Of a stretch of 64,000 bases of DNA, positions 54,941-62,926 are shown piece after piece (position 1 is the stretch's first letter; every line of letters starts with the position of its first letter). Origin of the DNA: Vibrio syngnathi (GTDB lineage: Bacteria; Pseudomonadota; Gammaproteobacteria; Enterobacterales; Vibrionaceae); assembly GCF_002119525.1 (NCBI RefSeq), contig NZ_CP017917.1, positions 868,001-932,000 on the forward strand, in the 5' to 3' direction. Below the pieces are notes generated by a model that ran no database searches, had not been told where the DNA came from, and saw only the letters and a program-made list of their open reading frames with translations. The position numbers and the translations under genes are program-made.

Positions 54941-54954
54941 GGGGGAATCCATGT
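54941..54954 (-). repeat. Right inverted repeat of the IS110-family element
   Basis: GGGGGAATCCATGT, the reverse complement of the left repeat. Confidence 0.9.
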
Positions 54955-54956
54955 GG

Positions 54957-55075
54957 CCCTTGTTAAGGTGTGAGCAACGCAATACCTAAGCCGACGCATA
55001 CCGCCTTAATCACTAAAACCAACGTATAGTAAAAATGCCATGCGTTGCGAATCACTCTTAAACAGTTTGTTGAAC
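54957..55075 (-). other. Long Vibrio-type attC (right part, interrupted by the IS)
   Basis: Read on the minus strand this begins GTTCAAC (55069-55075 on plus is GTTGAAC) and continues AAACTGTTTAAGAGTGATTC with arms GCAACGC / GCGTTGC and TTAAG / CTTAA. Translation gives NAWHFYYTLVLVIKAVCVGL, the DUF3265 signature that is really translated attC. The distal end, with GTTAACC, lies on the other side of the IS at 53588-53598. Confidence 0.8.
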
Positions 55076-55161
55076 GAAGCCGCTGCGCGGCAGATTAAAA
55101 CGAGTGCAAGCCATACTCTTGTAACACCATCACCCTGATGGTCATTCACAGGAGTAACCCC

Positions 55162-56049
55162 ATGAAACCCGATGACTTAAAACGCTACAACACCCTTTAT
55201 GAACAACACCTTACCAACCTAAAGCTGCAAGGTAAACGACCTGCGACGATCGATGCCTATTCTCGTGCGGTTCGTCGGATCACCGCTCATTTCGATCGCG
55301 TACCTGACACGTTAACCACTGCCGATCTCAAACAGTTCTTCGCGTCTCTTATTCAAACCCATTCGTGGAGCACCATTAAACTCGATCGTAATGGCTTGCA
55401 GTTTTTCTATCGCTACACGCTCGATAAACAGTGGGAGTGGCTCAATATCGTCAAGCCGCCACAAGTAAAACGACTGCCCGACATACTGACACCACAGCAA
55501 GTCAGCTCTCTGATTACTTACACTCGACAGGCACGTTATCAGGTGTTTTTTCTTACTCTGTACAGCATGGGATTACGACTCAGTGAGGGATTAAATCTTA
55601 CGGTTCATGATATCGACAGCCAAACAATGCGCGTTCACATACGGGAAGGAAAAGGCGGAAAAGACCGAATGGTGCCGCTTCCTCTGCGAACGCTTAAGGC
55701 ACTCCGCACACACTGGCTCAGCCATAAACACCCTCGATTACTGTTTCCCGGGCTTAGAAAAGGTGACGACGCACCGATGGACAGAGGCGGTATTCAAAAA
55801 ACAATGAAGCTTGTACTCAAAGAATGCGGAATCCAAAAACACGCCAGCCCCCACTCACTTAGACATTGCTTTGCAACGCACTTACTTGAGCGAGGGCTTG
55901 ACCTGCGTTCACTGCAAACGCTACTGGGTCACGCAAGCCTTAACACCACTGCTCGTTACACTCGAATGACCCAAATAAAGCAGCGCGATGCCGTAATGGC
56001 CATCAACCAATTAACGGATGCTCTAGACTTAACAGGGAGCATGAAATGA
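55162..56049 (+). CDS. Tyrosine recombinase of IS91-type module A
   Basis: The 295-residue protein starts at ATG 55162 (Shine-Dalgarno AGGAG); the earlier ATG 55138 is less likely. An N-terminal SAM-like core-binding domain (residues about 8-95) precedes the catalytic domain with Arg in MGLRLSEG, Lys in GKGGKDR, HSLRHCFATH, LLGHASL and Tyr in TTARYTR. All catalytic residues are present. It lacks the integron-integrase insertion, so it is not IntI. Its stop overlaps the transposase start as ATGA. Confidence 0.9.
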   Translation: MKPDDLKRYNTLYEQHLTNLKLQGKRPATIDAYSRAVRRITAHFDRVPDTLTTADLKQFFASLIQTHSWSTIKLDRNGLQFFYRYTLDKQWEWLNIVKPPQVKRLPDILTPQQVSSLITYTRQARYQVFFLTLYSMGLRLSEGLNLTVHDIDSQTMRVHIREGKGGKDRMVPLPLRTLKALRTHWLSHKHPRLLFPGLRKGDDAPMDRGGIQKTMKLVLKECGIQKHASPHSLRHCFATHLLERGLDLRSLQTLLGHASLNTTARYTRMTQIKQRDAVMAINQLTDALDLTGSMK

Positions 56050-57098
56050 GTACGTTCATTGAGCTGCTTCGCCAACATCACCGTGCGCTTAAGCGTCACT
56101 ATCATGCTCAGATGAATGGCGATATGCATCGGGCCATTGGGGCGATGCTCCGTTGCAAGACCGAGCAACAAGGTCGCTCACAATGGTTCTGCAGTCACTG
56201 TCATCACGACGACCGATTACCGCTTTCTTGTGGTCACCGACACTGCCCTCAATGCCAACAACGCACCACTTCTGACTGGCTACAACGTCAACAGCAAAAG
56301 CGGTTACCTGTTCACTATTTCATGGTGACCTTCACTTTGCCGTATCAACTAAGAGTCTTAGCAAGACATCAACCTAGAGCGACATATAACGGTATGTTTA
56401 AGGTGGCATCGGGGGTTTTAAAGGACTTTGCGAAAAGACAGATGCAAGGTGAACTTGGGTTTACCGCCGTGCTGCATACCCACAGCCGACAACGAAACTT
56501 GCATCCACACCTGCATATTATTGTGACGGCAGGCCAATACGACCCATCAAGACAAACGTGGCACAAAGGCAACAAGCATTACCTTTTTAACGCGTTTGCT
56601 TTGGCCAAAGTCTGGCGAGCAAGAATGCTAGAGGCGATTAATCAACATCCTACGTTGTGGCTGCCGAGTGGCATTCCCAAACAATGGGTGGTCGATTGTA
56701 GGCAGGTTGGTTACGGTCAGTCAGCACTGAGCTATTTGTCGCGCTACCTCTATCGCGGCGTGTTGCCTGATGAAGACATCATCCATATCACCGATGATAC
56801 CGTCACCTTCCGCTATAAAGAGAGCCAAGCCAAAGCATGGCGAACGCGCACCTTGCCCATCCTTAAGTTCTTATTGCTCATTTTGCAGCACGTGCTCCCC
56901 AAAGGGTTACAACGAGTTCGGGATTACGGATTTTTACGTGGTCAGGCACACGCCTTAAGAGCCCGCATTCAACTGCTGTTATTGAACTTGGTCTATAGGA
57001 TGCCGCCACTCACCGCCCCGATAAGGAGCAAAGCGACACGGGTATGCCCTTGCTGTGAGCATGAGATGGCGTGCGTTGGAGTGAGCCGACCCATGTAG
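56046..57098 (+). CDS. IS91-family transposase of module A
   Basis: The 350-residue protein has an N-terminal zinc finger (CSHCHHDDRLPLSCGHRHCP), a HUH motif (LHPHLHIIVTAG near residue 155) and a C-terminal Tyr pair region (SYLSRYLYRG). It belongs to the rolling-circle IS91 group. It appears complete, ending in CEHEMACVGVS. The overlap with the recombinase mirrors module B, so recombinase-transposase coupling is conserved between two diverged modules. Confidence 0.9.
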   Translation: MSTFIELLRQHHRALKRHYHAQMNGDMHRAIGAMLRCKTEQQGRSQWFCSHCHHDDRLPLSCGHRHCPQCQQRTTSDWLQRQQQKRLPVHYFMVTFTLPYQLRVLARHQPRATYNGMFKVASGVLKDFAKRQMQGELGFTAVLHTHSRQRNLHPHLHIIVTAGQYDPSRQTWHKGNKHYLFNAFALAKVWRARMLEAINQHPTLWLPSGIPKQWVVDCRQVGYGQSALSYLSRYLYRGVLPDEDIIHITDDTVTFRYKESQAKAWRTRTLPILKFLLLILQHVLPKGLQRVRDYGFLRGQAHALRARIQLLLLNLVYRMPPLTAPIRSKATRVCPCCEHEMACVGVSRPM

Positions 57099-57221
57099 CC
57101 GAAAGGCATTTGATAATAAGGAGAATGGCATCAACGAAAACAGAGGAGATGTGACGACGAAAGAAAGAGAAAATAGCTAACTGGTTGATAAGATTGCTAT
57201 CGCAACCTTATCTTGACCTCG

Positions 57222-57359
57222 CTCGCCTTGAGAAAAGCCTCAAAGCGATGTGCCCTTCAAATACAATCGTACAATTTACTTAATAAAGTGGCTTCGGGCT
57301 TGTTCAACACTTGGGATTTAGTGTTGTCTGCGCAACACCTTAATCCTTATTCGTTATAA
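57222..57359. repeat. Long repeat, copy 2 (with attC)
   Basis: Second copy of the 138-bp segment seen at 50796-50933. Its attC part is 57302-57359. Confidence 0.8.
57302..57359 (-). other. attC site (58 bp) of the 179-aa cassette
   Basis: GTTCAAC at the left and GTTATAA at the right (plus strand) flank a stem with GTGTTG / CAACAC and GGATT / AATCC arms. On the minus strand the cassette's attC begins GGCTTATAAC, the exact complement of the cassette start GTTATAAGCC at its other end. Confidence 0.75.
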
Positions 57360-57361
57360 GC

Positions 57362-57901
57362 CTATTCACCAAGCCATTCAGGTTCAGGATCACCCGATAT
57401 CCACCCCCAGTCTTTCAACGTTTCTATAAACCTACCTCGATTATATTGGTCGTACGACGCGGGGTTTAGACCAGAACTGTAGTAACCAACCAATTTTTCT
57501 GATTCAAATACAGATTCATCGTCATCTTTTCGTGAAGTAACTAGAGTGCCATTTTGACAACCGAATTGAGGTAGCAAACCTGTCACTTCGTATTCTCGGT
57601 CATCCGTCCCTAGAAATTTGAATGGTGATATAAATTCAATTCCAAGATCTTTAGATGCATCGAGCCATGCTTGTTGAGGGCGATTAAATAACGATTTTAG
57701 ACGCTCAGCGTTTTCATTGTCAGATACATCTATGGCTTGAAGGATGCTGAAATCAACAAAACCATCTTCATCAAATGAAACGATCCAACGCTCGGAAAAT
57801 GCATTAACTTCTACATCTATACAACTCGACCATTCAATATAGTTGACTTGAAATGGAAACTTCTCTTTCGTCATTTGTTCAAGGAAATCAAATAATTTCA
57901 T
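57362..57901 (-). CDS. Hypothetical acidic protein (179 aa), cassette gene
   Basis: This 179-residue acidic soluble protein is preceded by AGAGGAT before ATG 57901. It has many aromatic and acidic residues (WSSCIDVEVNAFSERW, WLDASKDLGIEF, ETLKDWGWISGDPEPEW). The composition resembles small immunity or SMI1-like proteins, but no motif confirms it. It is bounded on both sides by attC sites, so it is a complete cassette. No other function is inferred. Confidence 0.6.
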   Translation of the reverse strand: MKLFDFLEQMTKEKFPFQVNYIEWSSCIDVEVNAFSERWIVSFDEDGFVDFSILQAIDVSDNENAERLKSLFNRPQQAWLDASKDLGIEFISPFKFLGTDDREYEVTGLLPQFGCQNGTLVTSRKDDDESVFESEKLVGYYSSGLNPASYDQYNRGRFIETLKDWGWISGDPEPEWLGE

Positions 57902-57915
57902 ATATCCTCTGAGGC

Positions 57916-57973
57916 TTATAACACTTAAGTATTTATCCGTTGTCGTAGCACAATGGATAAATACCTGTTGGAC
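57916..57973 (-). other. attC site (58 bp) upstream of the 179-aa cassette
   Basis: TTATAAC (57916-57922) to GTTGGAC (57967-57973) flank a strong palindrome: GTATTTATCC / GGATAAATAC with inner TTGT / ACAA arms. GTTGGAC is a perfect GTTRRRY core. Spacing is identical to the other two short sites. Confidence 0.75.
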
Positions 57974-58185
57974 TTGGCCGCTTCTATCTATGGAATTTGC
58001 TTTTTAGGACTGACTTACGTTCCACTATTATCATTAAGACCGGTACCCCGTCAGCCGTCCATTTTCCACTTCTAGCCACCAATTTATCTATTGCGACTAT
58101 ACCCGTTGCATAATCTTTTTAAAAGCGAACAATGCCCCTCTCTCGCCATAACACAACGATAATTTTATTCATTACAATCAGACAA

Positions 58186-59277
58186 CTAGGTCAGTCGGTG
58201 CTCTGAAACGACTATCCTAGGTCTAATATTGATGCACACGAGTACCATGCTGTTGCTATGGCAGTTCGGACAACAAGGTTTCTCTTTCAGCACTTCCGAT
58301 TTCTCTGCGGGTCGCTTTCGTAAGCTTTGCCTAATTTCCGCTATCGCTTTTACCCGCACAGCATTAGCTAGAAAGCCATAGTAGCGTATTCGCATTAGCC
58401 CTTTAGGCAACACATGTAAAAGTAAGCGTCGAAGTAACTCGCCCGCATTACAACACATTCTTTGCGTCCCATTGGTTCGGTAGTCTTTGTAACTCATCGT
58501 GATACGGCCATCCACGTTATAACTTAATTGGTTGGGATTTAACCCGATACGATTGCAATACCGAGATAGATAACTCACTACCGCTGTAGGCTCGTGGAGT
58601 ACAGGTTTACTGTACACAACCCATCTCTTACTAGCGGCTTCCTCTAATAAATTACTGTGCGTTGCTATTAACTCGCTTACTCGACATAACATCTCTTTCT
58701 TAAAGCGAACGGATAAGGCTTTAACCGGGAGCAGGTAACTCTCTTTTCTTGTCGGTTGCCATTGCCGATCTTTTGTAAGCACCCCACTCGGTAGTAGGCA
58801 ATGAATATGAGTATGTTGACTCAGATTTCTTCCCCAAGTATGAAGAACCATTAATGCTCCAAGTTGACCGACAAGGTGATGCCGCTCATTAGCAAACGCG
58901 CATAATGTTGCCCACACTGAATGAAACAAGCATTGATAAACCACCTTAGGATGCGCTTTAACCAGAGCATTGAACTCGTGAGGTAAGGTAAAAACCATAT
59001 GATGGTAGGCCACAGGTAAAATATCTTGGCTTCGCTTTGTTAGCCATTGCTGTCTCATCTGCTCTTGGCAATTGGGGCAATGACGATCTCGACAAGAACA
59101 GTACCAACGAGTTTCATGGCCACATTGCTGACAACGCCAGTCGTAACTGCCCATACGCTCCGTTCGGCAGTCTCTTAAATGGTTAAGCACTTGCCACTGT
59201 CTCGGTGTGACTTTGCTTTTATCAAGCTCTTCTAAGCCTTGTGTTAATACGGCTTGGTAAGGAGATAATGCGTTCAT
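58186..59277 (-). CDS. IS91-family transposase of module B
   Basis: The 363-residue protein starts at ATG 59277 (Shine-Dalgarno GGAGGAG). It has an N-terminal zinc finger (CQQCGHETRWYCSCRDRHCP), a HUH-type motif (LSQHTHIHCLLPSG near residue 155) and a SYLSRYCNRIGLN Tyr region. Its stop-to-start overlap with the recombinase is ATGA. It is diverged from module A's transposase, so the two modules are separate acquisitions. Confidence 0.9.
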   Translation of the reverse strand: MNALSPYQAVLTQGLEELDKSKVTPRQWQVLNHLRDCRTERMGSYDWRCQQCGHETRWYCSCRDRHCPNCQEQMRQQWLTKRSQDILPVAYHHMVFTLPHEFNALVKAHPKVVYQCLFHSVWATLCAFANERHHLVGQLGALMVLHTWGRNLSQHTHIHCLLPSGVLTKDRQWQPTRKESYLLPVKALSVRFKKEMLCRVSELIATHSNLLEEAASKRWVVYSKPVLHEPTAVVSYLSRYCNRIGLNPNQLSYNVDGRITMSYKDYRTNGTQRMCCNAGELLRRLLLHVLPKGLMRIRYYGFLANAVRVKAIAEIRQSLRKRPAEKSEVLKEKPCCPNCHSNSMVLVCINIRPRIVVSEHRLT

Positions 59278-60131
59278 TCGCTCTCCTCCCATAGTTGAGC
59301 AACTAAGTCGAACTTACTTCCGTCCGAGCTTTCGTTGTGATGACCTATCCAATGGGTGTACCTCAATGTCGTTTTGATATTCGAATGTCCGAGGTAACGC
59401 TGCAGAACATTCAAAGGCATGCCCGATTCGAGCTGATGAGTCGCATAAGCGTGCCTCAAGGCGTGTATTCCTCCTAATTTTCTGACGTTTGCCTCAACTT
59501 TTGCTGCTTTGAAGCACTTCTGCAAAGAGCTAATACCCAATGGCTTTTCGGGCTCTAGGCTGGGAAACAGCACTACGGTTGGGTGATAATGACGCCAGTA
59601 ATTTCGAAGATGATTCAGTTGGCTATCACCCAGTGGAACAAAGCGATCTTTTTTACCTTTACCACAATGAATGTGCAGTCGTTTCGCCGTACCATCGATG
59701 TCTTTCACGTACAAGCCGACGACCTCACTGACACGTAGGCCACACCCGTAACACATTTCAAGTGCGGTCTGATATTTAAGACTTCGACAATGACTAATGA
59801 TACTTCTTACTTCCTCGCGATTAAGCAGCTCCGGTATTTTACTGGCACGTTTAATCGGGGGAACCAGTCGCTCTTCAAATTCCCTATTCAAAACGGCACG
59901 ATAAAAGAACAAGATGGCATTCAACGCTTGAGCACAAGTACTGCTACTTAAGTTCCGCTCTTTAATGAGCGTGCGCAAATACGCACTAATCTGTTGATCG
60001 GTAAGTAAATCGGGAGATAGATCGTAAGTAGTAGATAGATCTTTAACCCAACGTAAATAGCTAGCATGGGTTTTCGGAGAAAAACGGCGAACCGCCATTT
60101 CATCGATAAGTTGTTGTCTTAATGGGCTCAT
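59274..60131 (-). CDS. Tyrosine recombinase of IS91-type module B
   Basis: The 285-residue protein has the full catalytic set: Arg in CGLRVSEVVG, Lys in CGKGKKDR, HALRHAYATHQ, LGHSNIKTT and Tyr in TLRYTH. The N-terminal domain (residues about 5-90) is of the Xer/integrase type. It is shorter than IntI and lacks its extra patch. A 9-bp inverted repeat (ATGATGTAT / ATACATCAT, 60130-60138 / 60153-60161) covers its start codon and could hide it in the mRNA. Confidence 0.9.
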   Translation of the reverse strand: MSPLRQQLIDEMAVRRFSPKTHASYLRWVKDLSTTYDLSPDLLTDQQISAYLRTLIKERNLSSSTCAQALNAILFFYRAVLNREFEERLVPPIKRASKIPELLNREEVRSIISHCRSLKYQTALEMCYGCGLRVSEVVGLYVKDIDGTAKRLHIHCGKGKKDRFVPLGDSQLNHLRNYWRHYHPTVVLFPSLEPEKPLGISSLQKCFKAAKVEANVRKLGGIHALRHAYATHQLESGMPLNVLQRYLGHSNIKTTLRYTHWIGHHNESSDGSKFDLVAQLWEESE

Positions 60132-60212
60132 GATGTATTCCTTAATCTATGGATACATCATAAGTTTGGTCTATCGGATAAGTGAGAGGAAAGTCCTCCG
60201 CGAAGCGGCTTA

Positions 60213-60268
60213 GTTCAACAGTTCTTAGACAGAAAAATTCTGCATTTAAATATAGAATTTTTCTATCT
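60213..60268. other. attC-like stem-loop at the right edge of the cassette region
   Basis: GTTCAAC (60213-60219) is followed by a 15-bp stem with one mismatch, AGACAGAAAAATTCT (60227-60241) and AGAATTTTTCTATCT (60254-60268), loop of 12. The far core site is not clear. Confidence 0.5.
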
Positions 60269-60368
60269 AGTTTCTTATGCCATCAATTGTACTAGATTTA
60301 GTTCATCCATAACAGTGACTTATGATGTGCGCATTGAAACTCAACAAGCAAATATAGAAACTTTCTAT
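60252..60368. repeat. Two similar palindromes upstream of the MATE gene
   Basis: ATAGAATTTTTCTAT (60252-60266) and ATAGAAACTTTCTAT (60354-60368) each continue with CTAGT. They are about 100 bp apart. Confidence 0.55.
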
Positions 60369-60477
60369 CTAGTATGATTCACATTAAAATCATCAGGTTA
60401 TGTACATAGAAACAGTATCCAACACCATACAAACCTGGCGTTCTTCCAGAGCAAATTAGCCCCTGTAAATCCAATGC

Positions 60478-60506
60478 TTGACCCTATACGGTAAGGTGTT
60501 TATATT
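60478..60506 (+). promoter_or_regulatory. Sigma-70-like promoter of the MATE gene with a dyad
   Basis: TTGACC (60478-60483), 17-bp spacer and TATATT (60501-60506). An imperfect dyad (ACC to GGT, 60481-60497) overlaps the spacer, as in MerR-type promoters. Confidence 0.55.
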
Positions 60507-60592
60507 GTCGCCCGCCCAACGGGGCACATCCTAAAATACACACCGGCCATCCTGTCATCATTCGTGTATTTATATTGGTGTTGTGAACTTCC

Positions 60593-61975
60593 ATGCTAAC
60601 GAAACTTCGTCCTTTTACTCGTGAATCGGGTGCGCTTATGCATCTTTCGGTTCCAATCATTTTGACTCAAATAGCGACCCAAGCGATGGGATTTGTCGAT
60701 ACGACAATGGCTGGCCAAGTAAGCCCTGCCGATCTTGCAGCTATTGCACTCGGCACCAGCCTTTGGATTCCTGTGTTACTGCTACTGCGTGGCGTTATTA
60801 TGGCGTTAACGCCTGTTGTTGCTTACCACCGCGGCGCCCGTGACTTCCAAAGTATCTCTGTTGAATTCTTCCAGATGGTTTGGTTGGCATTAATAGCGAG
60901 TGTGCTACTTATCGCTTACTTAGTAAGTGCGAAACCGATCTTAGAATGGATTGGGGTTGCCGCTGAGATCATTCCAATTGGTAGCGACTATGCGTTTGCC
61001 CTAGCCTTCGGTGTGCCGGGTATTGCCCTGTTCTACACCTTGAATGGCTTTTGTGAGGGTATGAACAACACCAAAGTGCCGATGATCATTTCGGTAATTG
61101 GTTTGCTGATTAATATTCCAGTCAACTACGTGCTTATTTACGGTAAGTTTGGCTTCCCTGAAATGGGCGCTGTGGGTTGTGGCTGGGCGACAAGCTTAGT
61201 GTATTGGCTAATGTCGGGAATGCTGTACTCCTACATTAAAGGTCATCACCACTACAAGACCATCATCAACTTTTCAGATGCAAAGCCAAAAGCAAAAGAG
61301 ATGCTTCACCTTCTAAGATTAGGTTTACCTATTGGGATGAACATCGCGGTGTGCGGCAGTATCTTTGCGGTTATCGCGTTGATGATTGGTCGTATTGGTG
61401 CAGAGAACGTGGCAGCCGCGCAAATTGCACTTAACATTTCTAGCCTGACTTACGTGATCCCGATGAGTATTTCGTTTGGTATTACGATTCGTGTTGGTCA
61501 CGCTTTGGGTGAGAAAGACGAACTAGGTGCAATTGAACGCAGTAAAGTCGGTATCTTAGTCGCAGCGTTAATTTCATTGCTTTCGGTTGCGATGTTCCTG
61601 CTGTTCCCAGAGTGGATCATTAGGCTTTACACCACCGACCCAGCAATAAGCGCGACAGCAGCAGTATTGTTGACCTTTACAGCTATGTACCAATTCAGCG
61701 ATGCATTGCAAACATCGGCTAACGGCGCATTACGTGGTTATAAAGATACTAAGATCCCGATGATGTTAGCCATTGCTTCATACTGGGGCTTGGCACTACC
61801 ACTCGGCATGGTGCTCGGACTAACGGACCACATTGTTCCTCCGATGGGCGAAGAAGGCTTTTGGATTGGTATTCTTACGGGCTTAAGTATCTCTGCTACG
61901 CTGATGTTAATTCGCTTGCGATACGTGATTAAGAAGCGCGATTTACTTCCTTCAGTTAAAGCAGCAATTAGCTAA
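60593..61975 (+). CDS. MATE family multidrug efflux transporter (NorM-like)
   Basis: The 460-residue protein has twelve membrane helices. MATE features include the early Pro-containing helix (MHLSVPIILTQIATQAMGFV) and DTTMAGQVSPADLAAIALG in helix 2. MATE pumps expel cationic drugs with Na+ or H+; NorM was first described in Vibrio. Which paralogue this is cannot be decided by eye. It stands alone next to the cassette region, with a clear promoter. No strong Shine-Dalgarno is seen. Confidence 0.9.
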   Translation: MLTKLRPFTRESGALMHLSVPIILTQIATQAMGFVDTTMAGQVSPADLAAIALGTSLWIPVLLLLRGVIMALTPVVAYHRGARDFQSISVEFFQMVWLALIASVLLIAYLVSAKPILEWIGVAAEIIPIGSDYAFALAFGVPGIALFYTLNGFCEGMNNTKVPMIISVIGLLINIPVNYVLIYGKFGFPEMGAVGCGWATSLVYWLMSGMLYSYIKGHHHYKTIINFSDAKPKAKEMLHLLRLGLPIGMNIAVCGSIFAVIALMIGRIGAENVAAAQIALNISSLTYVIPMSISFGITIRVGHALGEKDELGAIERSKVGILVAALISLLSVAMFLLFPEWIIRLYTTDPAISATAAVLLTFTAMYQFSDALQTSANGALRGYKDTKIPMMLAIASYWGLALPLGMVLGLTDHIVPPMGEEGFWIGILTGLSISATLMLIRLRYVIKKRDLLPSVKAAIS

Positions 61976-62014
61976 TATTGCTCTAGTAAGTTAATACCGC
62001 AGCGGAAAGTAAAT

Positions 62015-62058
62015 ACAAAAAAGCGCGTTACTACCACTAGGCAATAACGCGCTTTTTC
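62015..62058. terminator. Bidirectional rho-independent terminator
   Basis: Arms AAAAGCGCGTTA / TAACGCGCTTTT (62019-62030 / 62045-62056) lie between the convergent MATE and LysE-family genes. Confidence 0.85.
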
Positions 62059-62077
62059 AATTCAAATTGAACTGCAT

Positions 62078-62704
62078 TTATCTGTTTATTGCCAAATATG
62101 ATCCAGCCGCAATCATTATTCCACCAGCACTTTGATTTAGTCTTTTATGTGCGCGTGGCGTTTTAAGTAAACTTGCCATTCTGCCCGCCCCCATTGCAAT
62201 TAGCATTAAACCGGACATCAGAGCAACAGCCGCTAAAACGGAAACCAAGATGATATCTTGTGAGCGTAAAACCGTCAGGTCAATGAAAGTCGGCAAGAAC
62301 GAAATATAAAATAGAATCACTTTAGGGTTTGATGCTGAAATCAAAAAGCCTTGTGCGAAACTTGCGAGTTCTGATTTCTGACTTTGTTTTGCAGCGAGTT
62401 CCGCGGAGCCTTGTACTTCAGGCAGGCTCTTAAACATCTTGTAGCCCAAGTAAATCAGATAAGCGGCACCAACGTAACGAATCATCTCAAAAGCAAACGA
62501 CCAGTTCTCAGCAATCGTCGCTAGGCCAAAACAGGCAAGCGCAAGATAAATAAGATCACTGCAAATCATACCTAGCGAAAGAGTGATGCACTTTCGCCAT
62601 CCATGAACCATACCACGAGCTAAAATCGCAAATACGCCAGGTCCTGGAGTAATACCAAATATAAACATGGCAATAAAGAATGTAACTGCGCCTTCTAGTG
62701 ACAT
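62078..62704 (-). CDS. LysE family amino-acid exporter
   Basis: The 208-residue protein starts at ATG 62704 (Shine-Dalgarno GAGGG); 7 upstream codons are not needed. It has about six membrane helices. The N-terminal FGITPGPGVFAILARGMVHG with its Pro-Gly-Pro matches the LysE/RhtB translocator family. It probably exports an amino acid or related metabolite; the substrate is unknown. Confidence 0.88.
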   Translation of the reverse strand: MSLEGAVTFFIAMFIFGITPGPGVFAILARGMVHGWRKCITLSLGMICSDLIYLALACFGLATIAENWSFAFEMIRYVGAAYLIYLGYKMFKSLPEVQGSAELAAKQSQKSELASFAQGFLISASNPKVILFYISFLPTFIDLTVLRSQDIILVSVLAAVALMSGLMLIAMGAGRMASLLKTPRAHKRLNQSAGGIMIAAGSYLAINR

Positions 62705-62926
62705 CTGCCGTCCCTCAAATATCATTCAACATTATAATTTTCGAACGTATCATGGAGCCCCGATTCGGGTAAAGAACGTTTTTGTCTAAGAGCGTGTTTG
62801 ACTAACAGCGTTTTAACTAAAAACGATTCACACAACTCATGTTTTGAATAAGTGTCACACGTAATTTCCCCACAACACCTTCGCCTAGTTCTAGCTTTAA
62901 GCCCAACGTCTTTTTCGTTAAGACAT

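Larger units (their letters stand above)
53600..54954 (+). mobile_element. IS110-family element (IS1111-type) inserted into an attC site
   Basis: A 1355-bp element is bounded by perfect 14-bp inverted repeats ACATGGATTCCCCC (53600-53613) and GGGGGAATCCATGT (54941-54954). It has one transposase gene, a short 5' non-coding end (about 64 bp) and a long 3' non-coding end (about 265 bp). That asymmetry and subterminal repeats fit the IS1111 group, some of which are known to target attC sites. The flanks are the two halves of an attC. Confidence 0.85.
55076..57301 (+). mobile_element. IS91-type module A (tyrosine recombinase plus transposase) between core sites
   Basis: This segment, on the plus strand, is delimited by GTTGAAC (55069-55075) and GTTCAAC (57302-57308), the core sites of adjacent attC elements. 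It encodes a tyrosine recombinase and an IS91-type transposase. Its first 14 bp after the core (GAAGCCGCTGCGCG) nearly match the start of module B. The right boundary is not certain. Confidence 0.6.
57974..60212 (-). mobile_element. IS91-type module B between core sites
   Basis: On the minus strand this module lies between GTTGAAC (complement at 60213-60219) and an attC core at 57967-57973. Its first bases (TAAGCCGCTTCGCGG) match module A's with two changes. The distal end meets CAAG on the minus strand (CTTG at 57973-57976), a typical IS91 target tetranucleotide. Confidence 0.6.
50240..60270 (-). other. Integron-cassette cluster without integrase (CALIN-like region)
   Basis: A roughly 10-kb stretch holds short accessory genes on the minus strand separated by attC-like sites. 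Three sites have identical 58-bp spacing between core sites (50876, 57302, 57916). The Fic and zinc-ribbon stop codons lie inside core sites (GTTAAC and GTTATGA). One cassette begins TTATAAGCC, and its own attC begins GGCTTATAAC, exactly the rule for integron cassettes. No IntI-type integrase with its extra patch is present; the two tyrosine recombinases (285 and 295 aa) are too short. An IS110 and two IS91-type modules interrupt it. Confidence 0.7.

Noticed and set aside
59274..60131. Integron integrase (IntI) at the right edge of the cassette region
   Set aside because: At 285 residues the protein is too short and lacks the extra patch between the catalytic Lys and the HxxR motif. It is paired with an IS91-type transposase.
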